Origin: Burkholderiaceae bacterium 16
GTDB taxonomy: Bacteria; Pseudomonadota; Gammaproteobacteria; Burkholderiales; Burkholderiaceae
Assembly: GCA_000955785.1 (NCBI GenBank)
Contig: JYOD01000015.1
Coordinates: 1-64,000 of the forward strand
DNA: 64,000 nucleotides
Reading direction: 5' to 3'
The position numbers and the translations under genes are program-made. The notes under the pieces are model-generated. The model saw only the letters and a list, made by a program, of their open reading frames with translations. It was not told the DNA's origin and did not search any database. Below, in pieces: positions 1-8,175 of the stretch. Position 1 is the first letter of the stretch. Every line of letters begins with the position of its first letter.

Positions 1-755
1 AGAAAGCCGACCCTGCCGGGGGCAGAGCAATCAGGCTATTGCGCGTTGGTGGTTTCGTCGTCAGGCCCAAGGTGTTGGCTGGCGTGTCTTACCGGCTCGA
101 AGGGCAACGTAATAGCATTACCCGGTGGTTTCGTGGTGCGGCCCCTGATTTCATGCCCCAGCGGCCATTCGGCCATCTGCCGTTCGCGGCGCGCATTGCT
201 GCAGCGTATCGTGCCTTGCTGGTTTCGTGGTTTTGTCTCTAACGGCGGAGACCGTGCCATTTGACACCCTGCCGTACCGGCGCTGGCCGTGACTGAATAC
301 AACCGTCTTCGTTTCGGGGTGGGCGCCGTGGCCCGGTCAGTGAACACGGAAGGATCTGGCGATGGTGTTGGGTGGTTCGCTGCCACTTCATGAGCGAGGC
401 TGCCGGCAATTGAGCACGGGCCACCGCGCCCACCACGAAACCCATCATTGCGAAGTTGCGCAGCGCTCACCTCCGCGAACGGCAGGGACTGAACAATCAC
501 CGCGCTTGCCGTTAGAGACAAGACCACGAAACCAGTAAATCTCGAAGATTCGTGGCCCTTTGCACCGCGAACGGCAGATGGCCGAATGGCCGCTGGGGCA
601 TGCAATCAGGGGCTGCACCACGAAACCCGTGGGGCGCGCAGCGGTGCAGCCGTTGAAGCCGGTAGGACATGCCGGCCGAAGCCACTGCCCGCACGACGCA
701 ATCACTGCCGCCGAACAGCCTGATTGCTCTGCTCCCGGCAGGGTCGGCTTTCTTC
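1..755. repeat. Mosaic palindromic repeat module
   Basis: A large imperfect inverted repeat centred near position 377. Bases 1-37 match the reverse complement of 717-753 with one mismatch. The block at 127-188 pairs with 567-628, 218-245 pairs with 508-537, and 315-334 pairs with 417-438. Conserved blocks alternate with unrelated filler of similar length. The core GGTTTCGTGGT (some copies degenerate) recurs about every 76-94 bp (near 51, 127, 219, 313), then in the opposite orientation near 434, 524 and 616. A second core, CTGCCGTTCGCGG, lies about 52 bp into several units. Open frames across the region all read a repeated GFVV-type peptide from these cores, so I treat them as repeat-derived rather than genes. 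No protein-coding gene is supported in 1-906. The origin is unknown; it resembles dispersed intergenic palindromic elements. Confidence 0.8.
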
Positions 756-763
756 TCGTTAGT

Positions 764-813
764 CTTCTTTGCCGACGCAAAGAAGAGTGACCGGCATCCC
801 CCGCAGGGGGATG
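764..813. repeat. Paired perfect hairpins next to the palindromic module
   Basis: Two short perfect stem-loops lie side by side. The first has 9-bp arms (cttctttgc / gcaaagaag, 764-772 and 777-785) around a 4-base loop. The second has 8-bp arms (catccccc / gggggatg, 795-802 and 806-813) around gca. No T-tract follows, so neither is a standard terminator for the ybaK side. They probably belong to the same dispersed intergenic repeat as 1-755. From 814 to 906 the sequence is low-complexity, CA-rich DNA with no gene visible. Confidence 0.6.
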
Positions 814-906
814 TCGTACGCTGTTGGGTGCAACAACCAACACCGCCAAAACCAACCCCAATCCCGCAATCAAAAACCAATGGTTTTGTCCCCAACCCAA
901 TTCCCC

Positions 907-1398
907 TCAATCCACCAACGCACACTCCACCACCTCCGCCCCCACCAACCCCATCAACACCTGCGGATCAATACTAACCAGATACCCCCTGCGCCCGCCA
1001 TTAATATAGATCCGCCCCAGCGCCAGCACCCCGGCCTCCACATACACCGGCATCCGCTTGCGCGTCCCAAACGGCGACGTACCCCCCACCATATATCCGC
1101 TATGCCGCTGCGCCACTTCCGGCTTGCACGGCTGCACACTCTTGCGCCCCGTCTGCCGAGCCAGGTTTTTCGTCGACACCGAACAATCCCCGTGCATCAG
1201 CACGATCATCGGCTGCGCCTTCTCGTCCTCCATCACCAGCGTCTTGATCACGGCATGTTCATCCACGCCAAGCTGGCGCGCCGATTCCCCGGTGCCCCCA
1301 TGCTCGACATAGTCATAGGCATGTTCGCCAAAGGCAACGCCATGCTGTTTGAGGAACTGGGTAGCGGGGGTTTCCGAAACGTGTTTGGACTTGCTCAT
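907..1398 (-). CDS. ybaK: Cys-tRNA(Pro)/Cys-tRNA(Cys) deacylase YbaK
   Basis: A 163-residue protein of the YbaK/EbsC branch of the INS-like trans-editing fold. The family hydrolyses mischarged cysteinyl-tRNA(Pro) in the cytoplasm and so protects translation fidelity. The length (E. coli YbaK is 159) and the conserved run around residues 50-110 fit, including the invariant Lys in IKTLVM and the GGTSPFG loop. The start at 1398 gives the normal N-terminus, though the upstream ribosome-binding site is weak. It lies 36 bp downstream of the end of xerD on the same strand and may be co-transcribed with xerD and ogt. Confidence 0.93.
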   Translation of the reverse strand: MSKSKHVSETPATQFLKQHGVAFGEHAYDYVEHGGTGESARQLGVDEHAVIKTLVMEDEKAQPMIVLMHGDCSVSTKNLARQTGRKSVQPCKPEVAQRHSGYMVGGTSPFGTRKRMPVYVEAGVLALGRIYINGGRRGYLVSIDPQVLMGLVGAEVVECALVD

Positions 1399-1434
1399 GA
1401 TGGAATGACTGTTCGCAATGACCGCGCAAAAAAC

Positions 1435-2385
1435 CTACCCGCGCGGATGATGCTGCTGATGCAGATCCCGCAAGCGCTCGCGCGCCACATGCGTATAGAT
1501 CTGCGTAGTGGAAATATCGGCATGCCCCAACAGCAACTGCACCACGCGCAGGTCTGCGCCGTGGTTGAGCAGGTGGGTGGCAAAGGCATGCCGCAACGTA
1601 TGCGGGGACAACGGCGCGTAGATCTCGGCGTCGCGCGCGTGGCGCTTGATCAGGTGCCAGAAGGCCTGCCGCGTCATGCCCTCGCCGCGCTGGGTGACGA
1701 ACAGCGCGTCGCAGGCGCGCTCGCCCAGCAGCGCGGGCCGGCCTTCCGCGAGGTAGCGGCGTAGCCAGTCGCCGGCTTCGGTGCCGAAGGGAACCAGCCG
1801 TTCCTTGTTGCCCTTGCCGCCCACCACGCGCGCCACGCCTTCGTTGAGGCCGACTTCGATGGTCTTCATCTGCGTGAGCTCGGACACGCGCAACCCGCTG
1901 GCATACATCAGTTCCAGCATGGTGCGGTCGCGCAGGCCGAGCGGGGTGGCGGTGTCCGGCGCTTCAAGCAGGGCTTCGACCTGGGCTTCGGTCAGCGTCT
2001 TGGGAAAGCGCGGCGGCTGCTTGGCCGGGCGCAGCAGCAGGCAGGGATCGGCCGTGATCATGTGCTCGCGCACCGCCCACTGGAAAAACCGCCTGAACAC
2101 GGTGAGCCGCCGGTTGGCCGACGATGCGCGCGTCTCGAGGTGGCGCGATGCGAAGTAGCCATTGAGGGCGGTATCGTCCACCCCCAGCAGGGTGGACGTA
2201 GCCGTGGCATGCAGCCAGCGCGACAGCAGCGTCAGGTCGCGCCGGTAGGCGTCGATGGTGTTGCGCGCCAGCCCGTCTTCCAGCCACAGCGCATCGCAGA
2301 AACGGTGGACCAGGTCCAGGTCGGCAAGCAACTCGGGGCTGTCCTGGGCTTCGGTGCCGCCTTCGAAGGGGGCGATAGCGTTCAT
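1435..2385 (-). CDS. xerD: Site-specific tyrosine recombinase XerD
   Basis: A 316-residue recombinase that acts with XerC at dif to resolve chromosome dimers at the septum. The N-terminal SAM-like core-binding domain spans about residues 20-115 and the catalytic domain about 130-305. All catalytic residues are visible: Arg166 in SGLRVSEL, Lys191 in GGKGNKER, His262 and Arg265 in HTLRHAF, His288 in LLGHADI, and nucleophile Tyr297 in QIYTHV. Length and motif spacing match housekeeping XerD rather than a phage integrase. Its first four bases overlap the ogt stop (ATGA), which implies translational coupling. Confidence 0.95.
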   Translation of the reverse strand: MNAIAPFEGGTEAQDSPELLADLDLVHRFCDALWLEDGLARNTIDAYRRDLTLLSRWLHATATSTLLGVDDTALNGYFASRHLETRASSANRRLTVFRRFFQWAVREHMITADPCLLLRPAKQPPRFPKTLTEAQVEALLEAPDTATPLGLRDRTMLELMYASGLRVSELTQMKTIEVGLNEGVARVVGGKGNKERLVPFGTEAGDWLRRYLAEGRPALLGERACDALFVTQRGEGMTRQAFWHLIKRHARDAEIYAPLSPHTLRHAFATHLLNHGADLRVVQLLLGHADISTTQIYTHVARERLRDLHQQHHPRG

Positions 2386-2861
2386 GCCAGCATCACCCCT
2401 TCGTGGATCAGCAACCAGCGTTTGATGTCAAGGAAGAAGCCATCGCCATGGTGGTTGGCAAAGCCGCCGATGCCGCTGGCGCCGACCACGCGGTGGCAGG
2501 GAATCACCACCGGGAAGTAATTGGCCCCGCACGCCTGCCCGACCGCGCGCGGCGCGCTGGCGATCTGCCGCGCCACGGCGCCATAGGTGGTGACCTTGCC
2601 GCGCGGCACGCTCGCGATGGCTTGCCATACCCGGCGCTGGAAGTCGCTGCCGACCGGCGCCAGCGGGATATCGAAGGCGGCATCGGGATCGGCGTAGTAG
2701 GCCTCGAGTTGCCGCGCCAGCCGTTGCGCGATCGCATTGGCGGGCTCGATGAGCTTCATGCTCTCGGGCAGGTAGACGATCTCGCGGATGGCTTCGCCGT
2801 CGGTACGCACGCCGATCTTGCCGAAAGGCGCGGGAAGGATGGCGTCGAAGATGGAGTTCAT
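2382..2861 (-). CDS. ogt: Methylated-DNA--protein-cysteine S-methyltransferase
   Basis: A 159-residue suicide repair enzyme that transfers the methyl group from O6-methylguanine in DNA to its own cysteine. The active site is PCHRV with the acceptor at Cys122. The helix-turn-helix region precedes it (about residues 75-110), and the typical C-terminal LLxxEG element is at 150-155. The small Ogt-type architecture has no AraC domain, unlike Ada. It is the first gene of the ogt-xerD unit and overlaps xerD by 4 bp. Confidence 0.94.
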   Translation of the reverse strand: MNSIFDAILPAPFGKIGVRTDGEAIREIVYLPESMKLIEPANAIAQRLARQLEAYYADPDAAFDIPLAPVGSDFQRRVWQAIASVPRGKVTTYGAVARQIASAPRAVGQACGANYFPVVIPCHRVVGASGIGGFANHHGDGFFLDIKRWLLIHEGVMLA

Positions 2862-3018
2862 GGCAGGGTGCGGAAGGCGCGAGCCTGGATTTTAGAGCAT
2901 GGCGGAGCCGGTGGGATGCCCGGTGGCGTGCGAGGCGCTCGGGCGGTGCTTTGGTGCTGGCATGCAACCGCTTGCCTGCGGGTTTCCCCTTCCTTGAGTT
3001 CTGCCTCTCCCTATTATT

Positions 3019-3035
3019 TAATTCAAATTGAATTA
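3019..3035. promoter_or_regulatory. Candidate ROK-repressor operator
   Basis: A perfect 17-bp palindrome, TAATTCAA-A-TTGAATTA, inside an AT-rich island (3011-3042) that stands out from GC-rich surroundings, 64 bp upstream of the ROK regulator start. NagC/Mlc-type ROK proteins bind AT-rich palindromes, so autoregulation of the fructose operon from here is likely. That link is inference. Confidence 0.6.
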
Positions 3036-3098
3036 ATTAATGCAGCGGCGAATCCATCCTGTGATCCAGGCGGCGCCCAGAACAACACCGGAGACGAT

Positions 3099-4358
3099 AT
3101 GAACAGTGCCAAGGCCGGCCGCGGCGTGAATTCCGCCAGCCTGCGGCTGTACAACGAGCGCGCGCTGCTGCTGGCGCTGCGCCGGGCCGGGGAGGCGTCC
3201 AAGGCCGATCTCGCCCGCATGGCCCAGCTCACCAACACGGCGGTGGGCAGCATCGTGCAGACGCTGACCGAGGATGGCCTGATCGAAGTGGCCGGCCGCC
3301 GGCAGGACGGGCAGCGCGGCCAGCCGGCCAGCCTGATCCGCCTGCAGCCGAAGGGGGCGTTCGGCATCGGCGTGCGGCTGGACCGCGCCAGCATCGAGTG
3401 CGTGATGGTGGATTTCGGCGGCGAGATCCTCGCCACCCGCGCCCACCAGATGATCCTGCCGCACCCGGATCAGGCGCTCGAGATCGTGCGCGGCGATGTG
3501 GCTGCGCTGCGCGCGCAGCTGACGCCGGCCGAACGCAAGCGCCTGCTCGGCATCGGCGTGGCTCAGCCCTACAACCTCGGCGCCTGGCTGCGCGAACTGG
3601 ATCTGCAGGACGAGGCTGCGCAAGCCACCTTCCGCGCCTGGGATGCGGTGGACTTCGCCGCCGAACTGGCGGACGCCACGGACATGCCGGTGTTCGGCGA
3701 GAACGACGGGACCGCCGCCGCCGTGGCCGAACTGTTCTACGGCCGCCACCACGCGCAGAGTTTCCTCTATGTCTTCCTCGGCCCGGCCATCGGCGGCGGC
3801 GTGGCGCTCAACGGCGACTGCGTGCGCGGGGTGTCGGGCAATGCCGGCGATATCGGCATGATGCCGGTCCAGCCGAGCACGCTGGCCTCGGCGCCGCGCA
3901 CCGTCAAGCGGCGCGACATCTTGCTGGCACGCGCTTCGCTCAATGCGCTGACCCGGCACCTGCGCCATCACGGCGTGACCATCGACGGCCACGCGGATCT
4001 GGAAGCGCAGGTGCGCAACCAGCATCCGGCGGTGGGGGAGTGGCTGGACGACTGCATCGACGCGCTCGCGCCGGCCATGCAGTCCGCGCTGGCGGTGCTC
4101 GACGTGCCGCTGATCATCCTCGACGCCGACATCGATGCCGGCCTGGTGGCGGCGCTGATCGGGCGCCTGCAGGCCGAACTGGACGAGGGCGCGCCGGAGG
4201 CGCGGCGCCCGCCGCGCGTGGTGCGTGGTTGCTTCGGCGCCAACGCCGGCGCGGTGGGTGCCGCCTCGCTGCCAATGTTCATGAACTTCTCGCCGCGGGC
4301 TGAAATGCTCAGGGGCGCATCCGCCATGATTCCGGAGGCCAACCATGCCATCGTCTGA
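3099..4358 (+). CDS. frcR: ROK-family transcriptional regulator of the fructose operon
   Basis: A 419-residue protein with an N-terminal winged helix (about residues 16-66) and a ROK sugar-kinase-like domain. The ROK domain shows the ENDGTAAA loop at 201-208 and the glycine-rich [12 protein letters not shown] segment at 228-239. The CxCGxxGCxE zinc cluster found in many ROK proteins is absent after [10 protein letters not shown], so it is unlikely to be a kinase. The start at 3099 has a GGAG site 6 bp upstream. The stop overlaps the frcA start by 14 bp. By analogy with frcR of Cupriavidus it probably represses the importer until a fructose-derived inducer binds. Confidence 0.83.
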   Translation: MNSAKAGRGVNSASLRLYNERALLLALRRAGEASKADLARMAQLTNTAVGSIVQTLTEDGLIEVAGRRQDGQRGQPASLIRLQPKGAFGIGVRLDRASIECVMVDFGGEILATRAHQMILPHPDQALEIVRGDVAALRAQLTPAERKRLLGIGVAQPYNLGAWLRELDLQDEAAQATFRAWDAVDFAAELADATDMPVFGENDGTAAAVAELFYGRHHAQSFLYVFLGPAIGGGVALNGDCVRGVSGNAGDIGMMPVQPSTLASAPRTVKRRDILLARASLNALTRHLRHHGVTIDGHADLEAQVRNQHPAVGEWLDDCIDALAPAMQSALAVLDVPLIILDADIDAGLVAALIGRLQAELDEGAPEARRPPRVVRGCFGANAGAVGAASLPMFMNFSPRAEMLRGASAMIPEANHAIV

Positions 4359-5991
4359 CCTGTCCGATTTTTCCGGCGCGTGCGCCAGGCCGCCCTTGCT
4401 GGCGCTGCGCAATATCTGCAAGACCTTCCCCGGCGTGCGCGCGCTGCGCAATGTCGAGCTGACTGCCTATGCCGGCGAGGTCCATGCCCTGATGGGTGAG
4501 AACGGTGCCGGCAAGTCGACCCTGATGAAGATCCTGTCCGGTGCCTACACCGCGGATCCCGGCGGCGAATGCCATATCGACGGGCAGCGGGTGGAGATCG
4601 ACGGGCCCCAGTCCGCGCGCGATCTCGGCGTGGCGGTGATCTACCAGGAACTGAGCCTGGCGCCCAACCTGAGCGTGGCGGAGAACATCTACCTTGGCCG
4701 TGCACTGCAACGGCGCGGGCTGGTGGCGCGCGGCGAAATGGCGCGCGCCTGCGAACCGACGCTGGCCCGGCTCGGCGCGGATTTCTCGCCCGTTGCCTGT
4801 GTCTCCAGCCTGTCGATCGCACAACGCCAACTGGTCGAGATTGCGCGTGCCGTGCACTTCGAAGCGCGCATCCTGGTGATGGACGAACCCACCACGCCGC
4901 TGTCCACGCACGAGACGGACCGCCTGTTCGCGCTGATCCGCCAATTGCGCGGCGAAGGCATGGCGATCCTCTATATCAGCCACCGCATGGCCGAGATCGA
5001 CGAGCTGGCCGATCGCGTGACGGTGCTGCGCGATGGCTGCTTCGTCGGCACGCTGGACCGCGATCACCTGTCGCAGGCGGCGCTGGTCAAGATGATGGTG
5101 GGGCGCGACCTGTCGGGCTTCTATACCAAGACGCATGGCCAGTCGCGCCAGGGCGAGGTGATGCTGTCGGTGCGCGACGTCGCGGACGGGGTGCGCGTCA
5201 AGGGCTGCAGCTTCGAGCTGCGTGCCGGCGAGGTGCTGGGACTGGCGGGCCTGGTCGGCGCGGGCCGCACGGAACTGGCGCGGCTGGTGTTCGGCGCCGA
5301 TGCGCGTACGCGCGGCGAGGTGCGCATTGCAAGCCCGGCCGGGCTGGTCACGCTGCCGCCCGGCGGCCCGCGCCAGGCCATCGATGCCGGCATTGCCTAC
5401 CTGACCGAGGACCGCAAGTTGCAAGGCCTGTTTCTCGACCAGAGCGTGCACGAGAACATCAACCTTATCGTGGCCGCGCGCGATGCCCTCGGGCTCGGGC
5501 GCCTGAACCGGCCGGCCGCGCGCCGGCGGACCACGGAGGCCATCGACACGCTCGGCATCCGCGTCGCGCATGCGCAGGTCAATGTGGGGGCGCTGTCGGG
5601 CGGCAACCAGCAGAAGGTGATGCTGTCGCGGCTGCTGGAAATCCAGCCGCGCGTGCTGATCCTCGATGAGCCCACCCGTGGCGTGGATATCGGCGCCAAG
5701 TCGGAAATCTACCGCCTGGTCAACGCGCTGGCCGAGAGCGGCGTGGCGATCCTGATGATTTCCAGCGAGCTGCCAGAAGTGGTGGGCCTGTGCGATCGCG
5801 TTCTGGTCATGCGCGAAGGCGCGCTGGCCGGCGAGGTCCGCCCCGCCAGCAGCGCCGCCGAGACCCAGGAGCGCATCATTGCGCTGGCCACGGGCGCGGC
5901 GCAGCCGGCGGCCGGCTGGGTTGGCACGCCATTGGCCGCAGCCGGCAATGCCGCTGCAGCCGGCAACGCAACAAGCAGCATGCTGCACTGA
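4345..5991 (+). CDS. frcA: Fructose/sugar ABC transporter ATP-binding protein
   Basis: A 548-residue double-cassette ATPase of the RbsA/FrcA type that powers a monosaccharide importer at the inner membrane. Cassette 1 has Walker [10 protein letters not shown] (51-59), the signature LSIAQRQL (157-163) and Walker B with VMDEPT (178-183). Cassette 2 has a degenerate P-loop ([10 protein letters not shown]), as is normal in this family, with an intact LSGGNQQK signature and [10 protein letters not shown]. The C-terminus is an Ala/Gly-rich tail. It overlaps the regulator gene by 14 bp and precedes the permease, so substrate assignment rests on the operon (fructokinase, pgi, zwf downstream). Confidence 0.88.
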   Translation: MPSSDLSDFSGACARPPLLALRNICKTFPGVRALRNVELTAYAGEVHALMGENGAGKSTLMKILSGAYTADPGGECHIDGQRVEIDGPQSARDLGVAVIYQELSLAPNLSVAENIYLGRALQRRGLVARGEMARACEPTLARLGADFSPVACVSSLSIAQRQLVEIARAVHFEARILVMDEPTTPLSTHETDRLFALIRQLRGEGMAILYISHRMAEIDELADRVTVLRDGCFVGTLDRDHLSQAALVKMMVGRDLSGFYTKTHGQSRQGEVMLSVRDVADGVRVKGCSFELRAGEVLGLAGLVGAGRTELARLVFGADARTRGEVRIASPAGLVTLPPGGPRQAIDAGIAYLTEDRKLQGLFLDQSVHENINLIVAARDALGLGRLNRPAARRRTTEAIDTLGIRVAHAQVNVGALSGGNQQKVMLSRLLEIQPRVLILDEPTRGVDIGAKSEIYRLVNALAESGVAILMISSELPEVVGLCDRVLVMREGALAGEVRPASSAAETQERIIALATGAAQPAAGWVGTPLAAAGNAAAAGNATSSMLH

Positions 5992-6075
5992 GACAGGGCG
6001 GAGCCTCTCCGCCACCCGCGAGAGATATTGACGCCGCCCTGCAGATTCCCGCAGCCGCCGGCGCAGGAGACAACC

Positions 6076-7089
6076 ATGCACGAATCCATCACCCGTCCCG
6101 TTCCTTCCACCGGTCCGGCCGCGCCGTCGACGTCCCTCGGCCGCATCACCACGCAGGAGCGCCTGCGCGCGCTCGGCATGCTGCCGGTGCTGGTGCTGCT
6201 GTGCATCGGCTTCACGGTGCTCACCGAGAACTTCGCCGGCTGGCAGAACCTGTCGATCATCGCGCAGCAAGCTTCGATCAATATGGTGCTGGCCGCGGGC
6301 ATGACCTTCGTGATCCTGACCGGCGGCATCGACTTGTCGGTGGGGTCGGTCCTGTCGATCTCGGCGGTGGTAGCGATGCTGGCATCGCTGTCGCCGCAGC
6401 TAGGCATGCTGAGCGTGCCGGCCGCGCTGCTGTGCGGCTTGCTGTTCGGCATCGTCAACGGGGCCCTGGTCGCTTTCATGAAACTGCCGCCGTTCATTGT
6501 TACGCTCGGCACGCTGACCGCCGTGCGCGGGCTGGCGCGGCTGGTCGGCAACGACAGCACGATCTACAACCCGGATATCGGCTTCGCCTTCATCGGCAAT
6601 GCAGAGGTGCTGGGCGTGCCCTGGCTGGTGATCATCGCCTTCGCCGTGGTGGCGGTGTCGTGGTTCGTGCTGCGCCGTACAGTGCTGGGCCTGCAGATCT
6701 ACGCGGTGGGCGGCAATGCGGAAGCGGCGCGGCTGTCCGGCATCAAGGTGTGGGTCGTGCTGCTGTTCGTCTATGCGGTCTCGGGTTTGCTGTCCGGCCT
6801 CGGCGGCGTGATGTCCGCCTCGCGTCTGTACGCAGCCAACGGACTGCAACTGGGCCAGTCGTATGAGCTCGACGCGATCGCGGCGGTCATCCTTGGCGGC
6901 ACCAGTTTCGTCGGCGGCACCGGCTCGATCGTCGGTACGCTGGTGGGAGCGCTGATCATCGCGGTGCTGTCCAACGGGCTGGTGCTGCTGGGTGTGTCCG
7001 ATATCTGGCAGTACATCATCAAGGGCCTGGTGATCATCGGCGCGGTGGCGCTCGACCGCTACCGCCGCAAGGGCTCGGCACGTACCTGA
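6076..7089 (+). CDS. frcC: Fructose/sugar ABC transporter permease
   Basis: A 337-residue integral membrane protein of the RbsC/FrcC family with about nine or ten hydrophobic segments, the first after a polar 40-residue N-terminus. The family landmarks are present: the FVILTGGIDLSVGS loop (about 75-90) and the ILGGTSFVGGTGS loop near residue 280, which contacts the ATPase. The start at 6076 follows a CAGGAGA site at 6064. The stop is 44 bp before the binding-protein start, consistent with one operon. Confidence 0.87.
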   Translation: MHESITRPVPSTGPAAPSTSLGRITTQERLRALGMLPVLVLLCIGFTVLTENFAGWQNLSIIAQQASINMVLAAGMTFVILTGGIDLSVGSVLSISAVVAMLASLSPQLGMLSVPAALLCGLLFGIVNGALVAFMKLPPFIVTLGTLTAVRGLARLVGNDSTIYNPDIGFAFIGNAEVLGVPWLVIIAFAVVAVSWFVLRRTVLGLQIYAVGGNAEAARLSGIKVWVVLLFVYAVSGLLSGLGGVMSASRLYAANGLQLGQSYELDAIAAVILGGTSFVGGTGSIVGTLVGALIIAVLSNGLVLLGVSDIWQYIIKGLVIIGAVALDRYRRKGSART

Positions 7090-7133
7090 TGCGCTTGCGC
7101 TGCGCTGAACACACCGGCTACTGGAGATACGAC

Positions 7134-8111
7134 ATGTCCAAGCATTACCTGGCGGCACTCGCGCTGGCGGCAATGAGCGTACTGTGCACCGGCGCGGCGG
7201 CGCAGGGCGCGCCGGACCCGGCATCGGCGCCCGCGGCCGCGCAAAAGCCGTTGAGGAAAGTCGGCGTCACGCTCGGCTCGCTCGGCAACCCGTACTTTGT
7301 TGCGCTGGCGCACGGCGCCGAAGCCGCGGCCAAGAAGATCAACCCGGAGGTCAAGGTCACGGTGCTGTCCGCCGACTATGACCTCAACAAGCAGTTCTCG
7401 CATATCGACAGTTTCATCGTGTCGAAGGTGGACCTGATCCTGATCAACGCGGCCGATGCGCGTGCCATCGAACCGGCGGTGAAGAAGGCGCGCAAGGCCG
7501 GCATCGTGGTGGTGGCGGTGGACGTGGCGGCCGCGGGCGCCGACGCCACGGTGCAGACCGACAACACCCGGGCCGGCGAGCTTGCCTGCGGCTTCCTCGC
7601 CGAGCGGCTGGGCGGGCGCGGCAACCTGATCATTCAGAACGGCCCGCCGGTGTCCGCCGTGCTGGATCGCGTGAAGGGCTGCAAGACCATGCTGGGCAAG
7701 CACCCCGGCATCCATGTGCTCTCCGACGACCAGGATGCCAAGGGCTCGCGCGAGGGCGGCCTGAACGTCATGCAGCTTTACCTGACCCGTTTCCCCAAGG
7801 TCGATGCGGTGTTCACCATCAACGACCCGCAGGCGGTCGGCGCCGACCTGGCCGCGCGCCAGCTGAACCGGCGCGGCATCCTGATCGCCTCGGTCGACGG
7901 CGCGCCCGATATCGAGGCCGCGCTCAAGGCCAACACGCTGGTCGAGGCCTCGGCCAGCCAGGATCCCTGGGCCATCTCGCGCACCGCGGTGGAGATCGGT
8001 GTGGGGCTGATGAACGGCAAGCCGCCCGCAAGCCGCACCGTGTTGCTGCCGCCTACATTGGTTACGCGCGCCAATGTGAACGACTACAAGGGCTGGTCCG
8101 CGCCGCGCTAG
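7134..8111 (+). CDS. frcB: Fructose/sugar ABC transporter periplasmic-binding protein
   Basis: A 325-residue type I periplasmic sugar-binding protein of the RbsB/FrcB group. The signal peptide covers residues 1-23, cleaved near TGAAA-Q, and the mature protein opens with the usual VGVTLGSLGNPYF strand. The ILINAADARAIEPAV and SVDGAPD segments form the hinge and ligand pocket. The start at 7134 has a CTGGAGA site 7 bp upstream and gives a proper signal peptide. It is the last transport gene before zwf. Fructose is the likely ligand from context. Confidence 0.87.
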   Translation: MSKHYLAALALAAMSVLCTGAAAQGAPDPASAPAAAQKPLRKVGVTLGSLGNPYFVALAHGAEAAAKKINPEVKVTVLSADYDLNKQFSHIDSFIVSKVDLILINAADARAIEPAVKKARKAGIVVVAVDVAAAGADATVQTDNTRAGELACGFLAERLGGRGNLIIQNGPPVSAVLDRVKGCKTMLGKHPGIHVLSDDQDAKGSREGGLNVMQLYLTRFPKVDAVFTINDPQAVGADLAARQLNRRGILIASVDGAPDIEAALKANTLVEASASQDPWAISRTAVEIGVGLMNGKPPASRTVLLPPTLVTRANVNDYKGWSAPR

Positions 8112-8175
8112 CGTGGCCAGGGGACACGCCAACCCGCTTCAAACCGATGAATCGAATAACCAACCGACTGGTGAC

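Noticed and set aside
36-925. Several overlapping frames in the first kilobase reading repeated GFVV-type peptides
   Set aside because: They arise from the palindromic repeat cores in multiple frames and on both strands, with no ribosome sites.
1435-2385. Tyrosine recombinase as evidence of an integrated element
   Set aside because: Length, motifs and coupling to ogt identify housekeeping XerD; no attachment sites or phage genes are nearby.
4309-6270. 653-codon minus-strand frame opposite frcA
   Set aside because: Composition is His/Arg/Gln-rich shadow sequence with no family signal; frcA on the plus strand has all ABC motifs.
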